NCBI GenBank assembly: GCA_965261255.1
Contig: CBDHCQ010000004.1
Location: forward strand, 248,001 to 312,000
DNA: 64,000 nucleotides
Reading direction: 5' to 3'
Source: Bin80 sp965261255
Lineage (GTDB): Bacteria > Bacteroidota > Rhodothermia > Rhodothermales > Bin80
Part shown: one piece after another, positions 7,787 to 17,634 of the stretch
Layout of the letters: every line of letters starts with the position of its first letter
Position numbering within the stretch: the stretch's first letter is position 1
Translations under genes and position numbers: made by a program
Notes under the pieces: model-generated
What the model was told of the DNA's origin: nothing
The model's input: only the letters and a program-made list of their open reading frames with translations
Database searches by the model: none

Positions 7787-8167
7787 CTCAAATGCTGTTA
7801 GAGATCCTTTTTCAGATGCATCGAAAGAGCAATAAAAAACTACCCGTGTGTTGCGTGAACGGTAATATTTTGGTAGGGAACCAGCTGGTGTTGGGAGAAT
7901 ACCTGAAGATGGGTGGAAAGTGACTTCTGTAGAAGGCGGTTTTGCTCAAAGGTCAATTATCCAACTCAAAAGCCCGTAGGGTGCACTGTTAAAGCTTCGT
8001 GTCCAATAACCTGACACAAATTAGAGATATAGATGTACTCAGTCAGAACGAGATTCTAGAACAGTTACGGTTCCAGACAGCGTCAGTATTTTCAGATCAG
8101 TTGGAATAATCAGGCCAGGCAATTGTACTAGGCAAGTATTCTGAATAATGCACGGCAGCGGGCTGCT
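7787..8167. other. Intergenic stretch between HEPN gene and recG
   Basis: No gene or RNA recognised. It must contain the end of the HEPN transcript and the recG leader, but no clear hairpin-plus-T-run or promoter pair is visible. Confidence 0.3.
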
Positions 8168-10270
8168 ATGGCACGGTACGTATTTGCTGAGGGAATCAAA
8201 TATCTCAAGGGGGTAGGACCAGCGCGCGCAGACGCACTGGCTCAGGTTGGCATCAAGACATGTCGTGACCTCCTGCATTTCTACCCCCGACACTATCTGG
8301 ATCACACCAATGTGTCTCGGGTGATAGACCTAAAAACGGAGGGAGAGACCGTAACGATTATAGGAACCGTTGTTAGTACGAACGTAATTTCCGGTCGTCA
8401 CCGTGAACGGTTTGAAGTAGATGTCCATGACGATTGGGGCGGGCGTTTAAAACTGGTCTGGTTCAAAGGATTTAGATGGCTACGTCGACTTTTTGTGGAG
8501 GGCTATCGTATTGCATTCACAGGGGATGTGTCTTCAAAGTATGGTGGAAGATGGACAATGGTGCACCCGGAATTCGACAGACTCGATGAAGGTGGGCCGC
8601 GGCTCTCAACAGCCCGGATTATGGCGCTTTATCGTGGCAGTGCACGGTTACAGGCGGTAGGATTGAGCAGCAGGACGTTTCGGCATATAATCTATCGACT
8701 CATCAAAACACGCGGGCTGGAGTTCCCGCAGGTCCTTCCCGAGTGGGTTCAAGAGGAATATGACTTATTAGATGGTCGTGTAGCCCTGCGTGCTATTCAC
8801 TTCCCAAAAAGCCATGACGAACTTCATAAAGCCAAGCAGCGACTAAAATTTGAGGAGTTATTTTTTCTCCAGCTCATGCTCCGGCAGATTAAGAAGATGC
8901 GTGCCAAGCGAAAGGGCATTCGTTTGGAGGTTCAAGGTTCGCGATATTCGCAGTTTATCGATCAAGTACTGCCATTTGAATTAACCCAAGATCAGAAAAA
9001 AGCCCTGGAGGATTTTAAACGGGATATGCTAAGTGGGCACCCCATGTATCGCATGCTGCAGGGCGATGTTGGTTGCGGTAAGACAGTTGTTGCTGTTGCA
9101 GCGTTGATTCTGGTAGTAGATAGCAAATTCCAGGGTGCTTTCATGGCACCTACAGAAGTTCTGGCGGAACAGCAGTATACCAGTCTTCAAAGGTATCTAG
9201 AGCCTATCGGTATTCGTGTGTGTTTACTGGTGGGGGGGCAGCGCAAGCGTTTGCGTGAGCAAATTCTGGCAGAGATTGCAAGTGGCTCGGTAGATATCGT
9301 TGTTGGTACGCATGCAGTATTTCAGGAACAGGTGAAGTTCAAAAATCTGGCACTTGCAGTGATTGATGAGCAGCATCGCTTCGGTGTTGAGCAGCGGGCC
9401 ACACTGTTTGCAAAAGGCAATAACCCGCATATGCTCTTGATGACTGCGACACCTATCCCACGCTCTCTTGCGCTGACCGTGTATGGAGATTTGGGGATTA
9501 CCACCATACGGGAGCTTCCCAAGGGACGCAAGCGCGTAGTCACAAAGCTGTTTCGAGACAAGTATCGCTCCGAAATGGAGAATCTGGTTCTGCAGCAATT
9601 AAGCGAAGGGCGTCAGGTGTATATTGTTTATCCGCAAGTGGAAGAAAGTGAGAGCAGCGACCTGAAGAATGCGGAAGCGGGGTTTCGTGCATGGCAGCAG
9701 TTGTGTGATGGGTATACGGTTGGACTCGTGCATGGCAAGAAGAAGTCGTCATACAAGGAAACTGTAATGGCGCAGTTTAAGTCGGGCGAGATCCAAGTTC
9801 TTGTCGCAACTACAGTCATTGAGGTCGGTGTTGATACCCCAAACGCCACAGTGATTGTAATTGAACACGCCGAGCGGTTTGGGTTGAGTCAGTTGCATCA
9901 GTTGCGGGGACGTGTAGGGCGGGGAAAACATCAGAGCTATTGCGTTCTTATGGCTGATTGGCGGCAGTCCAACGAATCGAGGGAGCGGTTGAACGTGATT
10001 TTACGTACTACAGATGGTTTTGAGATCAGTGAAGCTGACTTGAAGCTGCGTGGTGCAGGAGATTTTTTTGGAACTCGCCAGAGTGGTATGCCTGAGCTCA
10101 GGATTGCGGACATCTCGGAGGATATGCCGATCCTGGAGCAGGCGCAGGAGGCAGCCAGACGGATTTGGGAACAGGATCGGGATTTGATCTTACCGGAGTA
10201 TCAGACCATGCGCACATATTTTGAGACTTTTGTACTGGCACGTATGGAAGGATATGCGCGTACAGGCTAA
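8168..10270 (+). CDS. recG: ATP-dependent DNA helicase RecG
   Basis: 700 residues, the usual RecG length. The order is: N-terminal helix-hairpin-helix-like KYLKGVGPARADAL, an OB-fold wedge domain (about 60-170), Walker A GDVGCGKT (299-306), DEQHRFG (400-406) as motif II, LMTATPIPRSL, and C-terminal helicase motifs TTVIEVGVD and QLRGRVGRG. RecG unwinds branched DNA and reverses stalled replication forks in the cytoplasm. The ATG at 8168 begins directly at the conserved N-terminus. The next gene starts six bases after the stop, so they are probably co-transcribed although unrelated in function. Confidence 0.97.
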   Translation: MARYVFAEGIKYLKGVGPARADALAQVGIKTCRDLLHFYPRHYLDHTNVSRVIDLKTEGETVTIIGTVVSTNVISGRHRERFEVDVHDDWGGRLKLVWFKGFRWLRRLFVEGYRIAFTGDVSSKYGGRWTMVHPEFDRLDEGGPRLSTARIMALYRGSARLQAVGLSSRTFRHIIYRLIKTRGLEFPQVLPEWVQEEYDLLDGRVALRAIHFPKSHDELHKAKQRLKFEELFFLQLMLRQIKKMRAKRKGIRLEVQGSRYSQFIDQVLPFELTQDQKKALEDFKRDMLSGHPMYRMLQGDVGCGKTVVAVAALILVVDSKFQGAFMAPTEVLAEQQYTSLQRYLEPIGIRVCLLVGGQRKRLREQILAEIASGSVDIVVGTHAVFQEQVKFKNLALAVIDEQHRFGVEQRATLFAKGNNPHMLLMTATPIPRSLALTVYGDLGITTIRELPKGRKRVVTKLFRDKYRSEMENLVLQQLSEGRQVYIVYPQVEESESSDLKNAEAGFRAWQQLCDGYTVGLVHGKKKSSYKETVMAQFKSGEIQVLVATTVIEVGVDTPNATVIVIEHAERFGLSQLHQLRGRVGRGKHQSYCVLMADWRQSNESRERLNVILRTTDGFEISEADLKLRGAGDFFGTRQSGMPELRIADISEDMPILEQAQEAARRIWEQDRDLILPEYQTMRTYFETFVLARMEGYARTG

Positions 10271-10276
10271 CTGAAC

Positions 10277-11179
10277 ATGGAGAGATACTGGGAAATATTT
10301 CTGGATGCCTACGAAGGGTACGCCTCCTATCTGTGGGGGGAAATCACGACGCCGCACTGGCAGAACTATTTCTATTGGCTTATTGGGGTGAGTGCATTTT
10401 TCTTTGTGCTAGAGTTATTCGCACCCTGGCGGAAAGAACAAAAGAAATTCAGGCATGATTTCTGGCTTGATCTCTTCTACATGTTCTTTAACTACTTCCT
10501 GTTCTCGCTATTCATTTTTAATGCGGCGAGTATGGTTTTAGTGAATCTATTCAACGATGCGCTGGCGAGTATAGGGATCACCAACCTAGTGGCCATTCAT
10601 GTGGGGAACCTCCCGGTGTGGGCTCAATTGCTTGTTCTGTTTGTGATTCGGGACTTCATTCATTGGAATGTTCACCGGTTACTGCATCGGGTCCCGGCGC
10701 TGTGGGAGTTTCACAAGGTGCATCATTCTGTTGAGGAGATGGGTTTTGCCGCACATCTCCGGTTTCACTGGATGGAAAATGTGGTCTACAATGGATTGCA
10801 GTACATTCCATTGGCTATGATCGGTTTTGGAATTGAAGAGTACTTCATTGTATACCTGATCACTCTGGTTATTGGCCATGCGAATCACAGCAATATTTGG
10901 GTACCGCTGGGGCCGCTGCGTTACGTGATCAACAACCCTCAGATGCATATTTGGCATCATGCCAAGCATTGGCCGGAGGGACACCCGTACGGAATTAATT
11001 ACGGGATCAGCCTCAGTCTTTGGGATTACCTGTTCAAGACCGCGTCTATTCCACACGACGGGCGTGATATTGAACTAGGCTTTGAGGATATCGAAGAGTT
11101 CCCCAAAACCTTCGTGGGACAGAATCTACACGGCCTCGGACTGGATAAAAAGGAGGAGGATCCTCGTGAGGGCCAATAA
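10277..11179 (+). CDS. Sterol desaturase / fatty acid hydroxylase family membrane protein
   Basis: 300 residues with several membrane segments (about 32-50, 65-90, 112-126, 172-200). The histidine clusters typical of the family are present: HWNVHRLLH (129-137), HKVHHS (146-151) and HIWHHAKHW near 240. These bind the di-iron centre that oxygenates lipids (hydroxylation or desaturation) at the membrane face. The actual substrate cannot be told; carotenoid, sterol-like, hopanoid and ether lipids are all known in this superfamily. It follows recG by six bases. Confidence 0.85.
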   Translation: MERYWEIFLDAYEGYASYLWGEITTPHWQNYFYWLIGVSAFFFVLELFAPWRKEQKKFRHDFWLDLFYMFFNYFLFSLFIFNAASMVLVNLFNDALASIGITNLVAIHVGNLPVWAQLLVLFVIRDFIHWNVHRLLHRVPALWEFHKVHHSVEEMGFAAHLRFHWMENVVYNGLQYIPLAMIGFGIEEYFIVYLITLVIGHANHSNIWVPLGPLRYVINNPQMHIWHHAKHWPEGHPYGINYGISLSLWDYLFKTASIPHDGRDIELGFEDIEEFPKTFVGQNLHGLGLDKKEEDPREGQ

Positions 11180-11773
11180 CCCTGGCATGCAGCGGCTGTT
11201 GGGCTTCGCAGATTTTGAATTCTCTTAATTAGACGCACAAGTTCACCGTCCTATGAGGCCTCGTTCGGTACCGAACGAAGGGACCACGCGGTGAGGGCAC
11301 ATTGGCAAATCACGGCGAATGCCATGCTAGCGGGAATTTCCTTGTGATCTACCACGTTGATGATTCGCAGAATCTGTGCGGATCCGTCGACTTCGTTCAC
11401 ACCCGGACACACGCCGAACTCTTCAAATGACCTGTTTCAGCTACTCCCGGCGTGCCTTATCCATGATCTAGGACTGTAGATTTGCAATGCAGTGGTTCGA
11501 GGGTTATCGGGGTGATCAAATTTTAACGCCCCCTGTCGGGTTTATGGGATAAATGCCCTTTGTAGCCTGACTACGAAGCATGCAGACAGTTTATCAGTGG
11601 TGCGAAATGTTGGTGGTTGCGAATGTGACATGTGACAATGTTCCTTTGCCAGTTGTGACTTTTTGGTTGTGTTTGAAATATCTATTGGGCTTGGATCCAT
11701 AAGAACATGGTCTTTAATCTAGGGTTAACAAACTGAGTGGGCTTCTTCACTGTATCCTTAGTTGTGGCAGTCA
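11180..11773. other. Long intergenic stretch before icmF
   Basis: Nearly 600 bases without a convincing gene. It contains an 18-base perfect palindrome (listed separately). On the minus strand from about 11430 down to 11250 there is a 60-codon open stretch with protein-like composition (reading FEEFGVCPGVNEVDG, then QILRIINVVDHKEIPAS) that I do not recognise and that may be a gene remnant. No cobalamin riboswitch is seen before the B12-dependent icmF. Confidence 0.4.
11261..11278. promoter_or_regulatory. 18-base perfect palindrome
   Basis: TCGTTCGGTACCGAACGA reads identically on both strands with no spacer. Perfect palindromes this long are typical operator sites for dimeric regulators. It lies about 80 bases after the hydroxylase-family gene and 495 bases before icmF, and inside the possible gene remnant noted on the minus strand. 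The function is unknown. Confidence 0.4.
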
Positions 11774-14700
11774 ATGGAGCGTCCAGAGCGAATAACACCG
11801 TACCGAGCGTCTAATTCCATTCGGGTTGTTACGGCAGCGAGCCTGTTTGACGGGCACGATGCCGCCATTAACATCATTCGGCGCGTACTGCAGGCTTCCG
11901 GAGCAGAAGTGATTCATCTTGGGCATAATCGGTCCGTGCAAGAAGTCTTGGAAACCGCTTTGCAGGAGGACGTGCAGGGGATTGCAGTGTCTTCATATCA
12001 GGGTGGCCATCTGGAATATTTCGGCTATCTGCTCACGGAACTGGGTGCGCGCGGAGCGGCGCACATTAAAGTGTTCGGGGGTGGGGGTGGTGTAATTGCC
12101 CCGGACGAGGTCATGCAGTTGCATGCTATGGGCGTGACTCGCGTTTTCACATCTCGGGATGGGATGCGGCTTGGGCTTCAGGAAATGATCAATATTATTC
12201 TCGAGGCCTGCGATTTTCCAGTCACTTCCAAATCGGCGGGTAAACTCCCATTTGATAAATTGGCCCGCCAACTTACCCAGGCAGAATTGCAGCCTTCTGA
12301 TGAAATAGAATGTCCAGATCGTGCAGTGGTTGTCGGGATTACGGGAACAGGCGGGGCTGGCAAGTCCACGCTTGCCGATGAGCTTGTTCTTCGTTTGCTT
12401 GAAGACATAACTGGGGTGAGCGTGGCGATTTTGTCCGTGGATCCCACACAGCGGCGTTCCGGGGGCGCACTGCTCGGCGACAGGATTCGGATGAATGCCC
12501 TCTATGGTCCGAAAGCCAAGGGGCGCGCGTTCTTGCGCAGCCTAGCCACAAGGCGGGCGCATCGCGCTACCAGTGAGGCACTTTTGGGAAGCATAAAGGC
12601 CTGCTCCAAAGCTGAATTCGATTTAGTTATAGTAGAAACAGCTGGCGTTGGGCAAAGTGACACCGAAATTGCCGATTTGGCGGATATTTCGCTGTACGTC
12701 ATGACCTCTGATTATGGTGCGGCGACACAGCTGGAAAAAATTGGTATGCTAGATGTCGCCGACTTCGTCGTGCTCAACAAGTTTGATCACAGAGGTAGCA
12801 TGGATGCCCTGCGTGATGTCCGCAAACAAGTCCAGCGCAACCGGATGGCATTTGACCAGGCTCCAGATACCATGCCGGTTTATCCTACCACGGCCTCTCG
12901 CTTTAATGATTCGGGTGTCACGGCTTTGTATATGGATTTGGTTGCCATGCTGCGTGAGAAATGCAATTTTCAATACACCACGTCTATGAAGGGGCATCCG
13001 GCGTCTTCCAATGGCGAAACGATTATACCTGCCCGCCGCCAACGCTATTTGGGTGAGATCTGTGACTCGATCCGGGACTACCATGATTGGGTGCGCAGCC
13101 AAGTCACGTATGCCCGCAAATGGGGGGAGGTGAGAGGGACGAAAGATCAGGTAGAGGCTTGGGATCCCACTGATGCCGAAGAATTATGCACGCGCCTTAG
13201 CACGATGGAGGCCCACTGGTGGGGCCGCTTGGATAGTCGGTGCAGGAATATCCTGACCAATTGGGATGTATGGGCCGATGAGTACCGGATGGAAACGTAC
13301 ACCTACACGGTGCGTGACCGCGAGATCACCGCTCCGCTATTTGTCCGGTCTTTGTCAAATTCCAGGATACCACGTATAGCCTTGCCCACAGTGGCCGACC
13401 AAGGCGCGCGGCTGAATTTTGCCCTGAAAGAGAATCTGCCTGGCTATTTCCCGTTTACGGCCGGCGTGTATCCTTTCAAACGAAGGTTTGAAGCGCCGAC
13501 ACGGATGTTCGCGGGGGAGGGATGCCCCGAGCGGACCAATCGCAGGTTCCATGTAGTGAGCCAAGGTATGTCCGCCCACCGGCTTTCAACGGCTTTTGAC
13601 TCCGTGACACTTTACGGATTTGACCCCCACAAGCGACCCGATATTTATGGTAAAGTGGGGAATGCGGGCGTATCAGTGGCGACGCTGGATGACATGAAGA
13701 AGCTCTACAGCGGATTTAATCTTTGCGATCCGGAGACCAGTGTATCTATGACCATTAATGGGCCGGCGCCTATGGTCTTGGCCCTGTTTTTCAATACTGT
13801 GATTGATCAGGCCACCGAGTTGTTTCTTCGAGACTCGGGGCGCTGGGAGAAGGCCCAGAGAGTTATTAACAGCCAACTGGAATCAAACCGTCCTCAGTAC
13901 ATCCCCTTCGGGCCTGAGGGGTGTGAGACGAATCTTCCGACGGGGCATGACGGTAGTGGTCTCGGTCTTTTGGGCATCTCCTCCAAGGAACTCGTCGAGT
14001 GGGGTGTGTTGGAGGACACGGAGTTCGAGCGTATCTGTCGCAAGGCAATACAGACCGTTCGGGGTACTGTGCAAGCGGACATCCTCAAGGAAGATCAAGC
14101 CCAGAATACGTGCATTTTCTCTACGGAGCTTGCATTGCGAATGATGGGCGACATCCAGGAATTCTTTACGCAGGAACAGGTTCGTAATTTTTATTCGGTA
14201 TCCATTTCCGGGTACCATATTGCAGAGGCCGGAGCCAATCCAATTACGCAGCTTGCTTTCACGCTGGCGAATGGATTTACCTATGTCGAGTACTACTTGA
14301 GCCGCGGGATGCATATAGATGACTTTGCGCCCAATTTGTCCTTCTTTTTTTCAAACGGGATGGATGCTGAGTACGCAGTCATTGGTCGCGTAGCACGGCG
14401 CATCTGGTCTGTGGCCATGCGGCAGCGATACGGGGCAAATGAGCGAAGTCAAAAACTGAAGTATCATGTTCAGACATCCGGCCGCAGCCTCCACGCTCAA
14501 GAAATCAGCTTCAATGATATTCGAACAACTCTACAGGCACTACTTGCGATATATGACAACTGCAATAGTCTGCACACGAATGCCCATGACGAAGCATTAA
14601 CGACACCAACAGAAGAGAGCGTCCGCGGCGCAATTGCGATCCAGCGTATCGTGAACGAGGAATTCGGTCTGGCCCAAAATGAGAATCCGCTGCAAGGCTC

Positions 14701-15157
14701 TTATATAATTGACGAACTGACTGATCTAGTGGAGGAGGCAGTTCTACTTGAATTTGAGCGGATAAATGCTCGGGGAGGTGTTCTAGGAGCCATGGAGCTA
14801 ATGTATCAGCGTAGCAAGATTCAAGAGGAGTCTTTACACTATGAGCGCCAGAAGCAATCTGGTGCACTGCCATTAATTGGAGTCAATACTTTTCTGCCGC
14901 GCACTCAGCCCATCCAAGCTGGACAATCACTAATGCGATCCTCGGATGACGAAAAGCAGCATCAGATTGCGGGTCTCAAGGCATTTCAGTTGCGTAATCG
15001 ACATCGATCAGAGGCGGCCTTAGAAAAACTCATGAACGCGGCCCACAATGGAGAAAATTTGTTTGCAGAACTTATGGACACAGTGCGCTGGTGTTCGTTG
15101 GGGCAGATCACTGAGGCACTGTTTCGCGTGGGTGGTCGTTATCGACGCAGCATGTGA
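11774..15157 (+). CDS. icmF: Fused isobutyryl-CoA mutase IcmF
   Basis: About 1127 residues with all three IcmF parts. A B12-binding domain contains DGHDAAIN (the DxH motif whose histidine ligates cobalt) and the GGGGG-containing loop. A MeaI-type GTPase chaperone domain has Walker A GTGGAGKS (about 191-198) and NKFD. The C-terminal mutase barrel has PTRMFAGEG and TVQADILKEDQAQNT. The enzyme interconverts isobutyryl-CoA and butyryl-CoA by radical rearrangement, while the GTPase domain looks after cofactor loading. Phe579 (RMFAG) and Gln777 (DQAQN) are the residues expected of an isobutyryl-type rather than methylmalonyl-type (Tyr/Arg) active site; this is by mental alignment. I chose the ATG at 11774 over the in-frame TTG at 11762. 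Confidence 0.95.
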   Translation: MERPERITPYRASNSIRVVTAASLFDGHDAAINIIRRVLQASGAEVIHLGHNRSVQEVLETALQEDVQGIAVSSYQGGHLEYFGYLLTELGARGAAHIKVFGGGGGVIAPDEVMQLHAMGVTRVFTSRDGMRLGLQEMINIILEACDFPVTSKSAGKLPFDKLARQLTQAELQPSDEIECPDRAVVVGITGTGGAGKSTLADELVLRLLEDITGVSVAILSVDPTQRRSGGALLGDRIRMNALYGPKAKGRAFLRSLATRRAHRATSEALLGSIKACSKAEFDLVIVETAGVGQSDTEIADLADISLYVMTSDYGAATQLEKIGMLDVADFVVLNKFDHRGSMDALRDVRKQVQRNRMAFDQAPDTMPVYPTTASRFNDSGVTALYMDLVAMLREKCNFQYTTSMKGHPASSNGETIIPARRQRYLGEICDSIRDYHDWVRSQVTYARKWGEVRGTKDQVEAWDPTDAEELCTRLSTMEAHWWGRLDSRCRNILTNWDVWADEYRMETYTYTVRDREITAPLFVRSLSNSRIPRIALPTVADQGARLNFALKENLPGYFPFTAGVYPFKRRFEAPTRMFAGEGCPERTNRRFHVVSQGMSAHRLSTAFDSVTLYGFDPHKRPDIYGKVGNAGVSVATLDDMKKLYSGFNLCDPETSVSMTINGPAPMVLALFFNTVIDQATELFLRDSGRWEKAQRVINSQLESNRPQYIPFGPEGCETNLPTGHDGSGLGLLGISSKELVEWGVLEDTEFERICRKAIQTVRGTVQADILKEDQAQNTCIFSTELALRMMGDIQEFFTQEQVRNFYSVSISGYHIAEAGANPITQLAFTLANGFTYVEYYLSRGMHIDDFAPNLSFFFSNGMDAEYAVIGRVARRIWSVAMRQRYGANERSQKLKYHVQTSGRSLHAQEISFNDIRTTLQALLAIYDNCNSLHTNAHDEALTTPTEESVRGAIAIQRIVNEEFGLAQNENPLQGSYIIDELTDLVEEAVLLEFERINARGGVLGAMELMYQRSKIQEESLHYERQKQSGALPLIGVNTFLPRTQPIQAGQSLMRSSDDEKQHQIAGLKAFQLRNRHRSEAALEKLMNAAHNGENLFAELMDTVRWCSLGQITEALFRVGGRYRRSM

Positions 15158-15274
15158 GCACGTTACTGGCGATTGGACGGATTGACGGCTCAGTCAAGGG
15201 CAGACAGATCACGAAGTTCTGGATCTTAAGGGCTTATCTCCGAAAATGTAGAAAGCCCAAAGGTCTGCAGGGCT

Positions 15275-15299
15275 TCGGAATCTCTAAACGAGATCCCGA
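15275..15299. terminator. Stem-loop between convergent genes
   Basis: TCGGAATCTC (15275-15284) and GAGATCCCGA (15290-15299) pair at 9 of 10 positions with a 5-base loop. It lies between icmF and the convergent gene at 15324. There is no T-run, so this is a candidate bidirectional terminator only. Confidence 0.4.
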
Positions 15300-15323
15300 T
15301 ACGTTGCCCCCACACCGTATATG

Positions 15324-15884
15324 CTACTGAGGCCAAAGCCAACCAAACACGCCAGCAGTCAGTGCGCCGTATAGCAGTCCCTCGAGTACACGAATCCATG
15401 TCACCTTCCAGCTGAATCCGTACCAAATGGCATGTGTGATATGTCCAGCCGAATGGGCCAGAAAAGCAGCCGTTCCAACTACCTGGAATACCTCCAGATA
15501 CGATGTGCCCGGTCCGAGGCTGGCGGTGCCCATGTAGGCTGCCATTGTGGCGACCGCAAGCGAAAAAATTGCCTCAAAGATGAGCTGCTTAGTCATACTC
15601 GTACCAGGCTGCACAACGAAAAGAAATCCCACAGGGCCACGGTTGGCCTTCTCAGTCCATTCCGGGGTATTCCATTCCTTGCGGCTCTCTACACCCGGAA
15701 ACATGTATTGCCCCCTTTGCAGCACTTCCTGTGCACGCAAAGCGTCACTGACAGCATCCTCATTCGGGAGTTTCATAAAATCCTTTGAATGCAGCGGAAG
15801 GGCTGCGTTCAGCACGAAGGCGGCAACATACACTAATGCTGCAGAGACAAGAATCGGGAGCCAGAGCGAGAGAATTGAGACCAT
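15324..15884 (-). CDS. Small multi-pass membrane protein of unknown function
   Basis: 186 residues. There is an N-terminal membrane segment (about 4-28), a cytoplasmic or periplasmic section with the distinctive words HSKDFMKLPNEDAV and GQYMFPG, then three further membrane segments (about 100-122, 130-155, 165-184). The last part includes a histidine-containing helix (HSAGHITHAIWYG). I recognise it only as a conserved-looking type of small membrane protein and cannot assign a function. The ATG at 15884 directly precedes the hydrophobic start. It converges on icmF and lies downstream of the sulfatase gene on the same strand, separated by 246 bases and a strong hairpin. Confidence 0.7.
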   Translation of the reverse strand: MVSILSLWLPILVSAALVYVAAFVLNAALPLHSKDFMKLPNEDAVSDALRAQEVLQRGQYMFPGVESRKEWNTPEWTEKANRGPVGFLFVVQPGTSMTKQLIFEAIFSLAVATMAAYMGTASLGPGTSYLEVFQVVGTAAFLAHSAGHITHAIWYGFSWKVTWIRVLEGLLYGALTAGVFGWLWPQ

Positions 15885-16027
15885 TTATCTATGTTTTTGG
15901 GAGTTAAACAAAACCAATGACGCGACAATATACGGTCATAGTTCGACAGAAACGGCCTGTATACTGTCAGTGCAGAACGAAAAGCATGAATAAGGCAGAA
16001 CCAGACATTGACGCTCCCGAATATACT

Positions 16028-16059
16028 CAGTCGGTGGATTCACGAGAATTCACCGACTG
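16028..16059. terminator. Strong 14-bp stem-loop downstream of the sulfatase gene
   Basis: CAGTCGGTGGATTC (16028-16041) and GAATTCACCGACTG (16046-16059) pair at 13 of 14 positions with a 4-base loop. It is 72 bases past the sulfatase stop on the minus strand and 144 bases before the next gene. No T-run follows on either side, so it may act as a transcript-end stabiliser or a terminator of the U-poor kind. Confidence 0.5.
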
Positions 16060-16130
16060 CCTATTGGAGGGGGCGGGTCCATATTCACTGCCCGGGGTTT
16101 CTCAGCATGTGTCCCAGTGTATAAGACTGG

Positions 16131-17585
16131 TTATTCAGCGAAATTCCATCGGGCAATTTTGGAGTCGCTGCGCGACTGCATTAGTGCGAGCAACTCTGAG
16201 GCGATCTCGGGGTGTGTATCTGCAAGATCGGTTGTTTCTGCAGGATCATTCATTAGATTGTAAACCCTCACGGGGGCGGAAACACTGTCCTTGCCGCCTA
16301 AACGAACGCCTTTCCAGGGGCCAATTCTGGCGGCCTGCGCTCCGCGCCAGCTTCGTCCGTGATATTCCCAGTACATTTCGCTCGGTGCTGGAGGCTCCTC
16401 GCCCAGGAGGACGGGAAGAAAGGAAGTCCCATCTGTTTCGATTGTCAGTTCTGTATCCAATACATTGGCAAGTGTGGGCATTACGTCCCAGAATGCGGAT
16501 ACGTGGTCAGTTACTGATCCAGGGGTAATGACGCCGGGCCAGGTGGCGATCATGGGTACGCGAAGTCCACCTTCGTAGACCTCCCCCTTTCCACCTCTCA
16601 GGCCCCCGGAGCTTTGAAACTGTTCCGTATCCACACCCCCTACATAAGTGGGGCCGTTGTCACTGGAGAACATGATCAACGTTTCATCATCAATACCGAG
16701 TTCACGGAGTACCTCCATGATCTGTCCTACATGCGCATCCATTCGCGAAATCATGCCAGCATAGGCCGATTGCGGACGGATGTGTGGCAGGTAGCCCCTG
16801 GTTCCATCGTAGGGCGACTCGGACAGTATGTTATCGTATGCCTCTAGTTCTTCGTCCGGTACTTGGAGCGCAAGATGAGGTACGATGTGTGCTAGATAGA
16901 GGAAGAACGGTCCTTCTGCATTTTTCCGGATGAACGCCTCAGCTTCATTCGCCATAAGATCTGGAGCGTAATCAACACCTTTATAGCGGTCGTAGGCAGA
17001 CGGGTCATGTGGATCTGCGCCCTCAAACCGTTGATGTGGATGGAAGTAGCCGTTAGCAAGTGTATCCCATTCCGCATTGCGCCACAGGTGAGAGGGATAA
17101 TAGTTATGGGCCTGTTTCTGGTCGAGGTAGCCATAGAAGTAATCGAAACCCTGTTGATTGGGCACACCGATGGAGTTGGGCCCTCCCAGGCCCCATTTGC
17201 CGACAATTGCCGTAGTATACCCAGCCTCCTGCATCATGCGACCAAGCGTGTAAGTGTTTTCCTCCAGCGGCAGCTGTCCACGCTCAGTGCTGTCTGCAAA
17301 TCCTCCTAGCTCGTAGTTATCGCGTACCTGGCAGTGACCGGTATGTCGGCCGGTGAGAAGCGTGCAGCGACTCGGTGCACACACGGGGCTGCCGCTATAG
17401 TGCTGCGTAAATCGCATACCCTCGGAAGCCAACCGATCCAGATTCGGGGTTCGAATCAGAGTTTGCCCATAGCTGCCAAGCTCCCCATAGCCCAGATCAT
17501 CAGCGAGAATGTAGATGACGTTCGGTGGATCTGCTTGCGTGCATCCAGCGAGTACGAGAATGGCAGCAATAATAATTCGCGGCAT
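16131..17585 (-). CDS. Secreted sulfatase (arylsulfatase A family), lipoprotein
   Basis: 484 residues. The signal peptide ends in the lipobox LAGC (Cys15). The metal-binding start NVIYILADDLGYGE (about 22-35) and the motif CAPSR at 69-73 are those of type I sulfatases. In this family Cys69 is oxidised to formylglycine by a maturase, which is not in this window. Further on, MFSSDNGPTYVGG supplies the second metal-binding aspartate and asparagine. It would remove sulfate groups from glycans or other esters at the cell surface, as in marine polysaccharide use. The substrate class is not readable. It is a single gene, not part of an obvious polysaccharide-utilisation locus. Confidence 0.9.
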   Translation of the reverse strand: MPRIIIAAILVLAGCTQADPPNVIYILADDLGYGELGSYGQTLIRTPNLDRLASEGMRFTQHYSGSPVCAPSRCTLLTGRHTGHCQVRDNYELGGFADSTERGQLPLEENTYTLGRMMQEAGYTTAIVGKWGLGGPNSIGVPNQQGFDYFYGYLDQKQAHNYYPSHLWRNAEWDTLANGYFHPHQRFEGADPHDPSAYDRYKGVDYAPDLMANEAEAFIRKNAEGPFFLYLAHIVPHLALQVPDEELEAYDNILSESPYDGTRGYLPHIRPQSAYAGMISRMDAHVGQIMEVLRELGIDDETLIMFSSDNGPTYVGGVDTEQFQSSGGLRGGKGEVYEGGLRVPMIATWPGVITPGSVTDHVSAFWDVMPTLANVLDTELTIETDGTSFLPVLLGEEPPAPSEMYWEYHGRSWRGAQAARIGPWKGVRLGGKDSVSAPVRVYNLMNDPAETTDLADTHPEIASELLALMQSRSDSKIARWNFAE

Positions 17586-17634
17586 AAGAAAGGAAGAATG
17601 TTGAGGTTCTTATGGTAAACAATAAGACATATAT

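Noticed and set aside
11600..11773. Looked for a cobalamin riboswitch before the B12-dependent icmF
   Set aside because: No B12-box or matching pairing was visible in the leader.
15917..16528. Long plus-strand open frame overlapping the sulfatase gene
   Set aside because: It is antisense to the sulfatase 3' end and has no protein-like composition or start signal.
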